Shown here piece after piece: positions 36,508 through 46,799 of a DNA stretch of 64,000 nucleotides (within the stretch, counting starts at the first letter, position 1; the number at the start of each line of letters is the position of its first letter). The stretch is from the NCBI GenBank assembly GCA_016742255.1, contig JACVCB010000002.1:151001-215000 (forward strand), written 5' to 3'. Made by a program: the position numbers and the translations under genes. The notes under the pieces are model-generated. The model was not told the origin of the DNA, ran no database searches, and saw only the letters and a list, made by a program, of their open reading frames with translations. This DNA is from Leptospira sp. GTDB lineage: Bacteria > Spirochaetota > Leptospiria > Leptospirales > Leptospiraceae.

Positions 36508-38271
36508 ATGTTATCCGATGAGAAACGCAATCGATTTTTACAGTTATTAAAAGAATCCACAAAGGATGAATGGGTCTGGATGTCAGGGTATCTGTCGGCA
36601 CTGACCCAGGCAAGCATTGGGGGAAGTGTGGATGTTTCCCTAACACCACCTGTTAGTATCTCGTCCAATGATCCTTCTCATGGAAATTTAAAAGCCGCAC
36701 CAATTCAATGTAGTGTTGTGTATGGAACAGAAACAGGGAATTCTAAAAAACTGGGAACGGACCTTGTTAAAAAATTAAAAGAACTAGGTGTCCAAGCCAA
36801 GTTAAAAAGTACAGACACTTACAAAGCAAAAGACCTGAAAGAGGAAGAATATTTATTTGTAATTGTTTCCACTCATGGAGATGGAGAACCACCTCAAGCT
36901 GCAAAACCTTTTATCCAGATACTCACAGATGCAAAAGACAATTTGTCGAAAGTAAAGTTCGCAGTACTTGGATTAGGTGACACTAGTTATCCACTTTTTT
37001 GCCAAACAGGAATCGATGTGGATACAATGTTAGCAAAATTAGGTGCTGAACGAATTCATGATTTAGGGAAATGTGATGTAGATTTTGAATTGGTTGCAAA
37101 ACCTTGGATATCAGAACTCATCACAAAACTCAATACAATTTCGAAAACTGCAACAACTCAAGTTTCAAAACAACCTCAAGCTGCAACTCCAAAGGTAAAC
37201 ACTGGTGGCAAAGTTGTGTATGAGGGAACAGTTGTCACAAACTTAGTGTTAAACGACATTGGGGCTTCAAAATCAACTAGACATATTGAAATTAAATCAT
37301 CAGTTCCGATCGATTATTTGCCTGGGGACAGTGCTGGTTTTTTGGCTTATAACCGTGAAGAAGAAGTGGATCGAGTCCTCGGATTATTACAAACAGATAA
37401 AGAAACAAGAGTCACTTATAAAGGTGAAACTTGGATGTTGTATGATTTATTTCGCAAAAAAGTATCCATTCGATTTTTACCGGACCGAGTGTTACAAAAA
37501 TATGCCGCACTTTCCAAAAAGGAAATTCCATCTGGTAAATTAGATTTAGATGTATTATTAACACTTTATCCATCTGAAACAAAATTAGAAGTCCAGGCTT
37601 TGGTTGATATTTTAGAACCAATAGTCCCAAGGTATTATTCCATTGCATCAAGTCCTTCTGCCCATGGGGAAGAGGAAGTCCACCTAACGGTAGCAGAAGT
37701 GGAAATAGAAACCTTTACGGGTATCAAATCTGGTTTTTGTTCTGGTTTTTTAGCATCTTTAAAAGAAGGGGATACAGTTCCTTTTTTTATCCAAAGAAAC
37801 AATTCTTTCCGATTACCAAATCCAGATACAGACATCATCATGATTGGACCGGGAACAGGGATTGCACCTTTTCGCAGTTTTTTGTTTGAAAGGGAACAAT
37901 CAGCAGGGAATGGAAAAAATTGGTTATTCTTTGGTGAAAGAAACTTTGTTTCGGATTTTTATTACCAAACGGAACTCTTGGAACTTATGGACACAGGTGT
38001 ATTACATAAGTTGAATACAGCATTTTCACGAGATACCAAACAAAAAGTATATGTCCAAGACCGAATGGGTGAAAATGCACAGGAATTACTCAAGTGGATT
38101 GAGAATGGTGCCATCATTTATCTCTGTGGATCCAAAGATCCTATGAGTAAAGATGTAGATAGAAAATTAATTGAAATTTTATCGGAAAGAACTTTTGACA
38201 CGGGTAAAGAAGCCTCCGATTATTTAAAAGAACTAGAAGAATCTGGGCGTTACATCAAGGACGTTTACTGA
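36508..38271 (+). CDS. cysJ: Sulfite reductase, flavoprotein subunit
   Basis: 587 residues. Passes electrons from NADPH through FAD and FMN to CysI. A flavodoxin domain (about 70-210) has VVYGTETGNSKKLG and STHGDGEPPQAAKPF; the FAD domain has RYYSIASSPSAHGEEVHLT-like RYYSIASSP; the NADPH domain has IGPGTGIAPFRSFL and the ending SGRYIKDVY with the aromatic C-terminus. AGG 5 nt before the ATG. Seven bases separate it from cysI. Confidence 0.94.
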   Translation: MLSDEKRNRFLQLLKESTKDEWVWMSGYLSALTQASIGGSVDVSLTPPVSISSNDPSHGNLKAAPIQCSVVYGTETGNSKKLGTDLVKKLKELGVQAKLKSTDTYKAKDLKEEEYLFVIVSTHGDGEPPQAAKPFIQILTDAKDNLSKVKFAVLGLGDTSYPLFCQTGIDVDTMLAKLGAERIHDLGKCDVDFELVAKPWISELITKLNTISKTATTQVSKQPQAATPKVNTGGKVVYEGTVVTNLVLNDIGASKSTRHIEIKSSVPIDYLPGDSAGFLAYNREEEVDRVLGLLQTDKETRVTYKGETWMLYDLFRKKVSIRFLPDRVLQKYAALSKKEIPSGKLDLDVLLTLYPSETKLEVQALVDILEPIVPRYYSIASSPSAHGEEEVHLTVAEVEIETFTGIKSGFCSGFLASLKEGDTVPFFIQRNNSFRLPNPDTDIIMIGPGTGIAPFRSFLFEREQSAGNGKNWLFFGERNFVSDFYYQTELLELMDTGVLHKLNTAFSRDTKQKVYVQDRMGENAQELLKWIENGAIIYLCGSKDPMSKDVDRKLIEILSERTFDTGKEASDYLKELEESGRYIKDVY

Positions 38272-38278
38272 GGAACTC

Positions 38279-39952
38279 ATGGCAGAATCAAAAAAAGAAA
38301 CACACGCAGAAAAAGTAAAACGAGTGAGCCGTGGCCTCCGAGGCACACTTGGTGAAAGTTTGAAAGATGAACATACTGGTTCTTTACGTTCCGATGATCA
38401 ATTATTATTAAAATTTCATGGTATGTACCAACAGGATGATCGAGATAGAAGGGACGAACGAGCGTTAAAGAAACTAGAACGTTTGTATTCTTTTATGATC
38501 CGATTGCGAATTCCTGGTGGTATGATAGGTCCTGTACATTGGGAAGCACTTCATAATGTTGCTGGAGAAAATTCCACAGGAACCATCAAAATTACAACGA
38601 GACAAACTGTCCAATTACATGGAATTTTAAAATCCAAAATCAAACCAACGATCAAAGCATTTGATTCAGTATTTTTGGATTCAATTGCAGCTTGTGGTGA
38701 CGTAAACCGTAATGTCACCTGTACATCCAATCCTGCTGCAAGTCCACTCCACAAAGAAGTTTTTGGTTATGCTGGTGAAATTAGTCGTTCCTTATTACCC
38801 AAAACGAGAGCCTATTATGAAATTTGGTTGGATGAAAATCTTTTAGCTGAAAAGGAAGAACCCGAAGATCCTTTGTACAAAGATGTTTATCTTCCTCGTA
38901 AATTCAAAATTGCAATTGCAATCCCACCATATAATGATGTGGATCTTTTTACCAATGACATAGGACTCATTGCAATCATTGAAAACGGACAATTATTAGG
39001 ATTTAATGTTGCTGTTGGTGGAGGACTCGGAACCACTCATGGTAACCCAGATACATACCCAAGAGTCGGAACTGTGTTTGGATTTATTCCCAAAAAAGAC
39101 ATTCTAAAAGTTGTATATGAAATTGTCACAGTCCAAAGAGACTTTGGAAACAGAGAAGATCGTAAACTTTCTCGATTGAAATACACCTTAGACAGGTTAG
39201 GTGTAGAATTCTATAAACGTGAAGTGGAAAAACGCGCAGGTATTAGTTTTGAACCTACAAAGGATTTTCAATTCACACAAAGATCTGATGATTTTGGTTG
39301 GAAACAAGATGCAGCAGGCAACTGGCACTACACAGTATTTGTGGAAAATGGCCGAGTTTGTGACGAACATGGTTATAATCTCAAAACGGCACTTCTTGAA
39401 GTTTCCAAAACAAGACGTGCAACTTTTCGTTTTACTTGTAACCAAAACCTAATTCTATCAGATATCTTTCCGAAAGACAAAGACTTAATTGAATCCATTT
39501 TGGTGAAGTTTGGTGTTCATAGAAAAACAACAGAAGTTTCTCCTATCAGAAAAAATTCCATTGCTTGTGTGGCTTTAAACACTTGTTCCTTGGCACTTGC
39601 TGAGGCCCAGAGATACCTTCCCAGTTTAATTGATAAAATGGAACCATTGCTCTCCAAACATGGACTTTCGGAAGAACCAATTTCAATCCGAATGACGGGT
39701 TGCCCCAATGGTTGTGCAAGACCTTATATCTCTGAGATAGGACTTGTTGGGACATCGTATGGTAAATACAATCTGCATTTAGGTGCTGATGCCGAAGGTT
39801 ATAGGCTCAATCAAAAATACAAAGAAGATTTAGATGAATCGGCAATCTTGCATGAATTAGATGGCTTATTTGGTAGATTTTCCAAAGAACGAAATGCTAA
39901 AGAATCCTTTGGAGATTATATCAACCGAATTGGGATTTTGAAAAAAGCTTAG
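38279..39952 (+). CDS. cysI: Sulfite reductase, sirohaem/Fe-S subunit
   Basis: 557 residues. Reduces sulfite to sulfide with six electrons. The cofactor cysteines appear as CVALNTCSLALAEAQR and MTGCPNGCARPYISE, the four ligands of the Fe4S4-sirohaem centre. RQTVQLHGI and the sulfite-binding basic residues are also present. It resembles nitrite/sulfite reductases of the NADPH-dependent type; the cysJ neighbour decides for sulfite reductase. Followed by a hairpin. Confidence 0.94.
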   Translation: MAESKKETHAEKVKRVSRGLRGTLGESLKDEHTGSLRSDDQLLLKFHGMYQQDDRDRRDERALKKLERLYSFMIRLRIPGGMIGPVHWEALHNVAGENSTGTIKITTRQTVQLHGILKSKIKPTIKAFDSVFLDSIAACGDVNRNVTCTSNPAASPLHKEVFGYAGEISRSLLPKTRAYYEIWLDENLLAEKEEPEDPLYKDVYLPRKFKIAIAIPPYNDVDLFTNDIGLIAIIENGQLLGFNVAVGGGLGTTHGNPDTYPRVGTVFGFIPKKDILKVVYEIVTVQRDFGNREDRKLSRLKYTLDRLGVEFYKREVEKRAGISFEPTKDFQFTQRSDDFGWKQDAAGNWHYTVFVENGRVCDEHGYNLKTALLEVSKTRRATFRFTCNQNLILSDIFPKDKDLIESILVKFGVHRKTTEVSPIRKNSIACVALNTCSLALAEAQRYLPSLIDKMEPLLSKHGLSEEPISIRMTGCPNGCARPYISEIGLVGTSYGKYNLHLGADAEGYRLNQKYKEDLDESAILHELDGLFGRFSKERNAKESFGDYINRIGILKKA

Positions 39953-39971
39953 AGTTTCTAAAAAGAAATTA

Positions 39972-39991
39972 GGCACCTGTTTTCAGGTGCC
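39972..39991 (-). terminator. Hairpin between cysI and the dioxygenase gene
   Basis: GGCACCTG-TTTT-CAGGTGCC, a perfect 8 bp stem. On the minus strand it is followed by TAATTTCTTTTT, a T-rich tract that suits termination of the dioxygenase gene; on the plus strand the tract is poorer. It probably serves both convergent genes. Confidence 0.65.
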
Positions 39992-40022
39992 ATTGGTTAA
40001 AAATCCTGAGACTAAGTTCTCG

Positions 40023-41093
40023 TCAATCTGCCCAACCCACAAGAATTCTTCTAGGACCTGTATAAGGTAGTCTTCCATGTGAGACTGAAAAGTTATCAAT
40101 GAAAAGAACATCTCCTGTTTGCCAAGGAATCGCCACCATGTGTTTCCAAAATACATTTGATATGGATTTCATTTCTTTAGGTGAAATCTCTTCTCCATTC
40201 CCATAGGTGACGTGCACATCATGTGAGTTTGGACCTAAGAGTCTTTTGAAGTTTGTAATGATTGTGAGTAAAACCGCAACACCAAATGAACGAAGGGTTT
40301 TTTGTTTTTTGAATATTTTCCACGTTTCACTGACACCAGCTTGGTAGTGAAATGTTTGCGAATGGTTATGCCAAGCAATTGTACCTGCGATAGGATGTGT
40401 TCGAAATCCAGATTGGTGGTTTGTTATCGTTAGAGAATCATCACCATACCAATCTAATTGGAAACGATTTTCTTTTGCAATTTGATTCACCTCATCCAAG
40501 TTTGTGGTTCCAAACATTTCATCCCAACGTTTGGTTTTCCATACAGAAAATCGTTTTTGCGAGGATGGGCCATCGTATCTTCTTCGGTATCGGATTCCAT
40601 ATCGTTCGATTTTTTCTTTTATTTTGGGATCGATGTTTTGGTAGACCAACCTAAGGTCAGTTAGAGGAGTTTCACCACCAAAATCAGATGCTTTTTCTGC
40701 ATAAAAAAATAATAATTTGGGAGGGTTGTCAAGAAAACTCATCTCTGCATGTTGCATGATTGGGTAATGCGGTGGGAGTTCACTAGCTGTGAACACATGT
40801 TTTAATACTTCATCCCGAGGGGAAGTACCCAGGTAAAACTCACCTAACTGTTTTTCGTTTGTAGCATAAAGAATGGATTGGAAGTCCGAAGCTTCGTGAA
40901 CAGGAAATCCACGAAAGAGAATTGCCCCATAGGTTTTTAAATCGTCTCGCCATTCCGACTCATGGTTTTGAAACCAATTGGTTAACGCATCCAAAGTTCG
41001 TTCTTCCGCTGGCTCATAGACAATGGGGAGTTTGGTTTCTCCCACAAAGGATTTCCGGATCCATTCTTTTGTGACAGTATTGGTTAGGCTCAT
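40023..41093 (-). CDS. TauD/TfdA-family Fe(II)/2-oxoglutarate dioxygenase
   Basis: 356 residues. The family core is present: YGAILFRGFPV, the metal-binding HxE pair in IMQHAEMSFLD, the substrate/2OG region WHNHSQTFHYQ, and the distal metal His in SVSHGRLPYTGPRRIL, whose last Arg binds 2-oxoglutarate. It would oxidise a small organic molecule. Position at the end of the cys cluster suggests sulfonate or sulfate-ester use (TauD-like), but similar enzymes act in natural-product pathways, so the substrate is open. It lies 68 bp downstream of cysN. Confidence 0.8.
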   Translation of the reverse strand: MSLTNTVTKEWIRKSFVGETKLPIVYEPAEERTLDALTNWFQNHESEWRDDLKTYGAILFRGFPVHEASDFQSILYATNEKQLGEFYLGTSPRDEVLKHVFTASELPPHYPIMQHAEMSFLDNPPKLLFFYAEKASDFGGETPLTDLRLVYQNIDPKIKEKIERYGIRYRRRYDGPSSQKRFSVWKTKRWDEMFGTTNLDEVNQIAKENRFQLDWYGDDSLTITNHQSGFRTHPIAGTIAWHNHSQTFHYQAGVSETWKIFKKQKTLRSFGVAVLLTIITNFKRLLGPNSHDVHVTYGNGEEISPKEMKSISNVFWKHMVAIPWQTGDVLFIDNFSVSHGRLPYTGPRRILVGWAD

Positions 41094-41161
41094 GATACCG
41101 TCAGAATAACTTATGGAGTCGTGTTATTTCAATCAAAAAATCCGTTATATTGGATAAAAAT

Positions 41162-42394
41162 CTACAATAGCATCCCTGCAGCCACAGTTTGGTTGGTTCC
41201 TTCGTCAACGAGGACAAAACTTCCAGTGCCTCTGATTTTGGAATAAGGATCATAAGCGACGGGTTTTGCCGTCCTGATAGTCACTTTTCCTATTTCATTC
41301 AGACCGAGATTTGGTTGTTCTTTTTTTTCGTGAGTGCTTGTTTCCACTCTGTATTCCAAAGAACGAATGGAAACTTTTACTGCATTCGTCGTTTGGCGTA
41401 AAAGGTATTTGGAACCTGGGGTCATCACCTTTTGGTCCATCCAACAAATATGTGCTTCTAGGTCTTGAGAGACAACTGGTTCTTTCCCTGTCACAACGAG
41501 CATATCACCACGGCTCACATCAATCTCGTCTACTAAACGAATGGTCACAGACATTGGCGCATACGCAGAGGTTAGAGGTCCGTCAAATGTATCGATGGCT
41601 TTGATTTTCGAAGTGAGTCCACTTGGTAATACTGTGATAGAATCTCCCACCGTAAAATGACCACTTCTGATTTGGCCCGCATAACCTCTGTAATCATGGT
41701 ATTCGGTTGTTTGTGGGCGAATCACGTTTTGTACAGGAAATCTTGGAGCAGGGGATTCCTCTTCCGTATGGATTTCAATTTCTTCCAAAAAGTGGAGTAA
41801 AGATTTTCCTTTCCACCAAGGCATAGATGCGGAAGGTTCCACAACGTTATCTCCATTTAATGCAGAGATCGGTAAAAAGTGAATGGATTTTAAGTTTAAG
41901 TCTTTGGCAAATTCCAAATATTGTTTTTGGATATTTAAGAATACTTCTTCTGAAAATTCTACCAAATCCATTTTGTTCACACATACAACTACATAAGGAA
42001 GTCTTAATAATGACACAATATAGGAATGCCTGAAGGTTTGTTCGATCACACCTTTTCTTGCATCAATGAGGATGATGGCAAGGTCAGAATTCGAAGCGCC
42101 TGTCACCATGTTACGAGTGTATTGGACATGGCCTGGTGCATCAGCGATGATGAATTTACGTTTGGGAGTGGAAAAGTATTTATAAGCAATATCAATCGTA
42201 ATCCCTTGTTCTCTTTCCGCTTTGAGTCCATCAGTGAGAAGGGCTAAGTTAATTTGTCCATTCACTTGTCCTGCACGTTCAATCGCTTCTAGTTGGTCTT
42301 GGAAAATGGATTTACTATCGTATAACAAACGTCCGATGAGAGTTGATTTCCCATCGTCCACACTACCAGCAGTGATAAACCTTAATATATCCAT
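41162..42394 (-). CDS. cysN: Sulfate adenylyltransferase, GTPase subunit
   Basis: 410 residues. Together with CysD it makes APS from ATP and sulfate, driven by GTP hydrolysis. EF-Tu-like G motifs: GSVDDGKSTL, REQGITIDIAY, DAPGHVQYT and NKMDLV. The C-terminal beta-barrels follow. The length fits CysN alone; there is no fused CysC kinase domain. The ATG shares its A with the cysD stop (TAATG), so translation is coupled. Confidence 0.94.
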   Translation of the reverse strand: MDILRFITAGSVDDGKSTLIGRLLYDSKSIFQDQLEAIERAGQVNGQINLALLTDGLKAEREQGITIDIAYKYFSTPKRKFIIADAPGHVQYTRNMVTGASNSDLAIILIDARKGVIEQTFRHSYIVSLLRLPYVVVCVNKMDLVEFSEEVFLNIQKQYLEFAKDLNLKSIHFLPISALNGDNVVEPSASMPWWKGKSLLHFLEEIEIHTEEESPAPRFPVQNVIRPQTTEYHDYRGYAGQIRSGHFTVGDSITVLPSGLTSKIKAIDTFDGPLTSAYAPMSVTIRLVDEIDVSRGDMLVVTGKEPVVSQDLEAHICWMDQKVMTPGSKYLLRQTTNAVKVSIRSLEYRVETSTHEKKEQPNLGLNEIGKVTIRTAKPVAYDPYSKIRGTGSFVLVDEGTNQTVAAGMLL

Positions 42395-43302
42395 TAAAAA
42401 TACCCACCTTTTTTTCTTTCTTCCATAGCGGCTTCCGAACGTTTGTCATCCAAACGGGAGCCTCTTTCTGTGGTGCGTGAAATTTGAATTTCACGGATGA
42501 TATCATCCACTGAATTAGCTTCTGATTCCACAGCTGCTGTACAAGTCATATCGCCGACAGTCCGAAATCGAACTGTTCTTGTTTCTACTTTATCGGTTCC
42601 ATCTAAACTGATAAATTTGGAAACAGGGAATACCAGTTCCTCTCTCCATACAATTTCCCTTTGGTGAGAAAAATACAAAGAAGGAAGTTCTATCTTTTCT
42701 TTTCGGATGTATTCCCAAACATCAAGTTCTGTCCAGTTACTGATGGGAAAAACACGTACGTTTTCTCCCACAAGGATTTTTCCATTATAGATATTCCAAA
42801 GTTCTGGTCGTTGGAGTTTTGGGTCCCAAGATCCAAATTCATCTCGAACAGAAAAAATTCGTTCCTTCGCTCTTGCTTTTTCTTCATCACGACGGGCGCC
42901 ACCAATACAAGCATCAAATTTAAATTCAGCAATAGTATCGAGTAGTGTCACGGCTTGGATTGCATTACGACTTGGGAATTTTCCTTTTTCTTCGACAGCT
43001 TTTCCTTGGTCGATGGAATCTTGCACATAACGAACAATTAATTTTTCTCCAATTCGTTCTGCGAGTGCATCACGGAATTGTAACGCCTCATCAAAGTTAT
43101 GCCCCGTATCGATGTGAACGAGTGGAAAAGGAAACTTACCTGGACGAAATGCTTTGAGTGCAAGGTGAACCAAACAAATGGAATCTTTTCCTCCCGAAAA
43201 TAATAAAGCAGGTCTTTCAAATTGTGCTGCCACTTCCCGTAAGATATAAATGGCTTCTGACTCTAACTGGTCTAGGTGTGATAGTCGATGGGTACTTGTC
43301 AT
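42394..43302 (-). CDS. cysD: Sulfate adenylyltransferase, catalytic subunit
   Basis: 302 residues. PP-loop ATP-binding enzyme that forms APS. Motifs: LFSGGKDSICLVHLA (PP-loop), VHIDTGHNFDEALQFRD, CIGGARRDEEKARAKERIFS and the ending MEERKKGGYF, which is diagnostic for CysD. It starts 6 nt after the cysH stop, in the order cysH-cysD-cysN. Confidence 0.96.
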   Translation of the reverse strand: MTSTHRLSHLDQLESEAIYILREVAAQFERPALLFSGGKDSICLVHLALKAFRPGKFPFPLVHIDTGHNFDEALQFRDALAERIGEKLIVRYVQDSIDQGKAVEEKGKFPSRNAIQAVTLLDTIAEFKFDACIGGARRDEEKARAKERIFSVRDEFGSWDPKLQRPELWNIYNGKILVGENVRVFPISNWTELDVWEYIRKEKIELPSLYFSHQREIVWREELVFPVSKFISLDGTDKVETRTVRFRTVGDMTCTAAVESEANSVDDIIREIQISRTTERGSRLDDKRSEAAMEERKKGGYF

Positions 43303-43308
43303 AGTCTA

Positions 43309-44034
43309 TTATCCTTTTTTTGGTGTGAGTTTTCCATCTACCCAATGCAAACCACATTCCTTTTTTGATTCTTGTTCCCACCACCAACGTCCAGCTCGAA
43401 AGTCTTCTCCTGGTTCGATGGCACGTGTACAAGGGGCACAACCAATACTTGGAAAACCTTTGTCATGTAACACATTATAAGGTACATTCTGTTCGCGAAT
43501 GTATTTCCAAGTCTCTTCAAAACTCCAATGGAGGAGTGGTTGGTATTTGATTAAATTTCTACTAAGATCGGATTCAAATAAAGACATCTCCGTCCGGAAT
43601 CCAGACTGGTCTTTACGTAAACCGGTGACCCAAATCTCCATTCCATTTAAAATCGAATCCAAGGGAACGAGTTTTCGGATCCGACAACATTCCTTTCGTA
43701 ATTCTTGAGAGTCATAAAATGCATTGGGTCCGTTTTGGTTCACAAAGGATTCAATCTCTTTTGTATTCGGATAAAAAGTTTCGATTTTTGCCCCATAACG
43801 AATGTTTGTTTTTTGCCAAACATCATAGGTTTCTTGGAATAACCTACCAGTATCTAAAGTGGCAATGCGAATAGGGATTTGTTCTGAGAGGATTGCATGG
43901 GTGATGGCTTGGTCTTCCAGACCAAAACTCGTGGTGAACACCACTTTGCCAGGGAATGTAGACGAAAGTCGTTTTAATCCCTCTGCGAGCGATAGGTTGG
44001 CATAAGATTCTGTCAAAACTTCCAAATTTCCCAT
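43309..44034 (-). CDS. cysH: Adenylylsulfate (APS) reductase, Fe-S type
   Basis: 241 residues. Reduces activated sulfate to sulfite. PP-loop-like FTTSFGLEDQAITH, TLDTGRLFQETYD, the paired cysteines ECCRIRK and GCAPC that bind a 4Fe-4S cluster in APS reductases, GRWWWE and the catalytic Cys in ESKKECGLHW. The CC...CxxC set separates it from E. coli-type PAPS reductases, and agrees with no cysC being visible. An upstream 68 bp gap to cysA may hold its own promoter. Confidence 0.92.
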   Translation of the reverse strand: MGNLEVLTESYANLSLAEGLKRLSSTFPGKVVFTTSFGLEDQAITHAILSEQIPIRIATLDTGRLFQETYDVWQKTNIRYGAKIETFYPNTKEIESFVNQNGPNAFYDSQELRKECCRIRKLVPLDSILNGMEIWVTGLRKDQSGFRTEMSLFESDLSRNLIKYQPLLHWSFEETWKYIREQNVPYNVLHDKGFPSIGCAPCTRAIEPGEDFRAGRWWWEQESKKECGLHWVDGKLTPKKG

Positions 44035-44102
44035 ATTTATCCCGTCCTACCATCCAATGTTTTGTATATTGGACGATTTGTAAAGTATATTAGCGGAAAT
44101 TA

Positions 44103-45167
44103 TTAGATAGAGAAGTCCTCTACATAGACTTTTGCCTTTTTGATGCGCAGGTAAACAGTCTCTCCCGGTAGTAAATTGAGGTATTTATAGGTTTCTTGTT
44201 CGAGGACTGATTCGATGAGAGTGCCTGTATCCACCCGTTTTAATTCCACTCGGACATTTCGACCCGTAGAATGGATGTATTGGATTTCAGCTGCGATCCC
44301 TTGTTCTTTTTCCCTAACGATTTCCACGTCATAAGGGCGTACATAAGCAACCGCATCCGATTCTTTGATATTTTCATGTTCAGAAGAATCAAGTGCGATG
44401 TTTCCAATTTTCGTTTTTCCTTCTTCGATTCGACCATGGAAAAGATTCACATCTCCTAAGAAGTGGAAAACAAAAGGTGATTTTGGTTTGTTATAAACTT
44501 CGTCTGGACTTCCGACCTGTTCGAGTTGCCCTTGGTTTAAAATCACAATCCGATCACTCACCTCGAGTGCTTCTTCTTGGTCATGGGTGACAAACACACT
44601 TGTGATATGGATTTCATCGTGGAGCCTACGCAACCAATTGCGAAGTTCCTTTCTTACCTTTGCATCCAGTGCTCCAAACGGTTCATCAAGTAATAAAAAT
44701 TTAGGTTCGATTGCAAGCGCACGAGCAAGAGCCACACGTTGCCTTTGCCCACCAGATAGTTCATGTGGATACCGATTGTGAAATTTTTCAAGTTGGATGA
44801 GAGTCAGGAGGTTTGAAACTTTCTCTTGGATTTCTGGATTGGTAGGCCTTGTGGATTTTGGTCTTACTTCCAAACCAAACGCAATGTTTTCTGCAATGGT
44901 CATATGGCGAAACAGTGCATAGTGTTGGAACACAAATCCGACTTCACCATTTTGGATTTTGGAAGAAGACTGTCCTTCGCCTACAAAACGCACAGAACCA
45001 GAACTTGCTTCTTCAAGCCCTGCAATGATACGGAGTAAGGTAGTTTTTCCTGAACCCGAAGGACCGAGTAGAGCCACAAGTTCACCATCGGGAATGGTTA
45101 GGTTTACATCTTTTAAAGCAGTAAACGAACCAAAGGTTTTTTGTACATTTTGTATTTCGATTGGCAT
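44103..45167 (-). CDS. cysA: Sulfate/thiosulfate ABC transporter, ATPase
   Basis: 354 residues. Walker [13 protein letters not shown]-loop FVFQHYALF, signature [15 protein letters not shown], Walker [13 protein letters not shown] and switch His in [11 protein letters not shown], then a C-terminal TOBE-like domain. It powers the CysTW pore. The ATG follows cysW by 1 nt. Confidence 0.94.
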   Translation of the reverse strand: MPIEIQNVQKTFGSFTALKDVNLTIPDGELVALLGPSGSGKTTLLRIIAGLEEASSGSVRFVGEGQSSSKIQNGEVGFVFQHYALFRHMTIAENIAFGLEVRPKSTRPTNPEIQEKVSNLLTLIQLEKFHNRYPHELSGGQRQRVALARALAIEPKFLLLDEPFGALDAKVRKELRNWLRRLHDEIHITSVFVTHDQEEALEVSDRIVILNQGQLEQVGSPDEVYNKPKSPFVFHFLGDVNLFHGRIEEGKTKIGNIALDSSEHENIKESDAVAYVRPYDVEIVREKEQGIAAEIQYIHSTGRNVRVELKRVDTGTLIESVLEQETYKYLNLLPGETVYLRIKKAKVYVEDFSI

Positions 45168-45168
45168 A

Positions 45169-45972
45169 TTAAGATCTCTCGGTACGTTTTTCCAATATCA
45201 ATTTGAAGATGAGTGTGAGGAGTGATAAAAACACAAGTAAGGTGGCGCAAGCAAAGGCACCTACGGAATCAAATTCATTGTATAACATTTCAATGTATAA
45301 TGGCAGAGTTGTGGTTTTACCTCGGATGTGTCCACTGAGAACGGAAACCGCTCCAAATTCTCCCATAGCCCTTGCATTACATAGAATGATCCCGTATAAC
45401 AAACCCCATTTGATGTTGGGAAGGATGATTCTGAGAAACAACTGACTAAAACTGGCACCAAGTAACATCCCTGCTTCTTCCTCTTCACGGCCTTGGCTTT
45501 GCATAAGGGGAATGAGTTCCCTTGCAACAAAAGGAAATGTAATAAAGACTGTTGCGAGGATGAGTCCAGGAGTATTAAAAACAATTTTAATTTGATGTTC
45601 TGCTAAGAATTCACCAAAGGTTCCTTGCCTTCCGAATAACAAAAGAAAGATGAGACCAGATACAACTGGTGAAACTGCAAAAGGTGAGTCAATGATCGTG
45701 ATGAGAAGATTTTTCCCAGGAAAGGAAAACCTAGTGATCGCAAAAGCAGCCGTAACTCCAAAGAATGTATTTAAAATTACAGATACAATGGATACTTTAA
45801 CAGTTAGACCAATTGCAAATAGAGCATATTCACTTGTGATTGATGAATAGTATTTTTCCCAACCTTCCGAAAATGCTTCTGTAAACACTGTATAAATAGG
45901 TAAAAGCAATAGGATGCCAAACAATGTATAGGCAAGTAAAACGAGAAAAATGGGCAAAAGTTTCGATTTCAT
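45169..45972 (-). CDS. cysW: Sulfate ABC transporter permease CysW
   Basis: 267 residues, six membrane helices. Permease EAA loop around [22 protein letters not shown], which contacts CysA. The N-terminal helix [22 protein letters not shown] and the order after CysT fit CysW. It overlaps cysT by 4 nt. Confidence 0.92.
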   Translation of the reverse strand: MKSKLLPIFLVLLAYTLFGILLLLPIYTVFTEAFSEGWEKYYSSITSEYALFAIGLTVKVSIVSVILNTFFGVTAAFAITRFSFPGKNLLITIIDSPFAVSPVVSGLIFLLLFGRQGTFGEFLAEHQIKIVFNTPGLILATVFITFPFVARELIPLMQSQGREEEEAGMLLGASFSQLFLRIILPNIKWGLLYGIILCNARAMGEFGAVSVLSGHIRGKTTTLPLYIEMLYNEFDSVGAFACATLLVFLSLLTLIFKLILEKRTERS

Positions 45973-46796
45973 GTGAGTTTTTTTGACGCCCGCTCTTGGA
46001 AAAAATTAATGAGAAACATAAATAAAAATGAAGTGAGTAACATCACAAGTGCGATCGATGTTGCTTTTTCGTATTCGTATTGTTCCAATTTGGTGACGAT
46101 GAGTAGGGGAAGGATTTCTGTTTTACCAGGTAAGTTTCCAGAAATGAATACAACTGACCCATACTCTCCGATACTCCTTGCAAATGCCATCCCGGTGCCT
46201 GCAAGTAGAGAAGGCCAAAGTTCGGGTAATAAAACTTTTCTAAATGTTTGGAACGGTGTCGCACCAAGGCACCTAGCACTTTCTTCGAGTTCTTTAGGAA
46301 GTTCTTCAATGACAGGTTGTACTGTTCGTACGACAAAAGGAAATCCAATGAATACAAGTGCAATGACAATGCCAATGGGCGTGTAGGCAATTTTGATCCC
46401 CCATTTGTCAAAAAAAGAACCGATGATTCCTGTTTGTGAGTAAATCGTAGTCAGGGCAATCCCTGCCACAGCAGTGGGCAAAGTGAACGGTAAATCAATT
46501 AACGTATCAAAAAACTTTTTAAAAGGAAATTGGTATCGAACAAGTACCCAAGCGAATAAAAATCCAATGAAAAGATTGAGAACTGCGGATATGAGACCTA
46601 CACTAAAACTTAAAAAGAGCGCAGATCGAATGCGCTCTTCTGTAAACACTTCTAAAATCCCTGTGAATCCAATCCCCAGGGAATGATAAAAAAGTCCAAA
46701 TAATGGAATGATCACAACGGCGGACGAATAAAAGACTGTGAATCCTAAACTGATCCCAAAGTGGATTTTTTTGTACGGCCGTGTTTCAATTTGCAT
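45969..46796 (-). CDS. cysT: Sulfate ABC transporter permease CysT (CysU)
   Basis: 275 residues, six membrane helices. EAA-loop segment [22 protein letters not shown] and the conserved [14 protein letters not shown] pore helix. First permease of the pair; with CysW it forms the transmembrane channel. It starts 3 nt after the sbp stop and overlaps cysW as ATGA. Confidence 0.92.
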   Translation of the reverse strand: MQIETRPYKKIHFGISLGFTVFYSSAVVIIPLFGLFYHSLGIGFTGILEVFTEERIRSALFLSFSVGLISAVLNLFIGFLFAWVLVRYQFPFKKFFDTLIDLPFTLPTAVAGIALTTIYSQTGIIGSFFDKWGIKIAYTPIGIVIALVFIGFPFVVRTVQPVIEELPKELEESARCLGATPFQTFRKVLLPELWPSLLAGTGMAFARSIGEYGSVVFISGNLPGKTEILPLLIVTKLEQYEYEKATSIALVMLLTSFLFMFLINFFQERASKKLT

Positions 46797-46799
46797 ATA

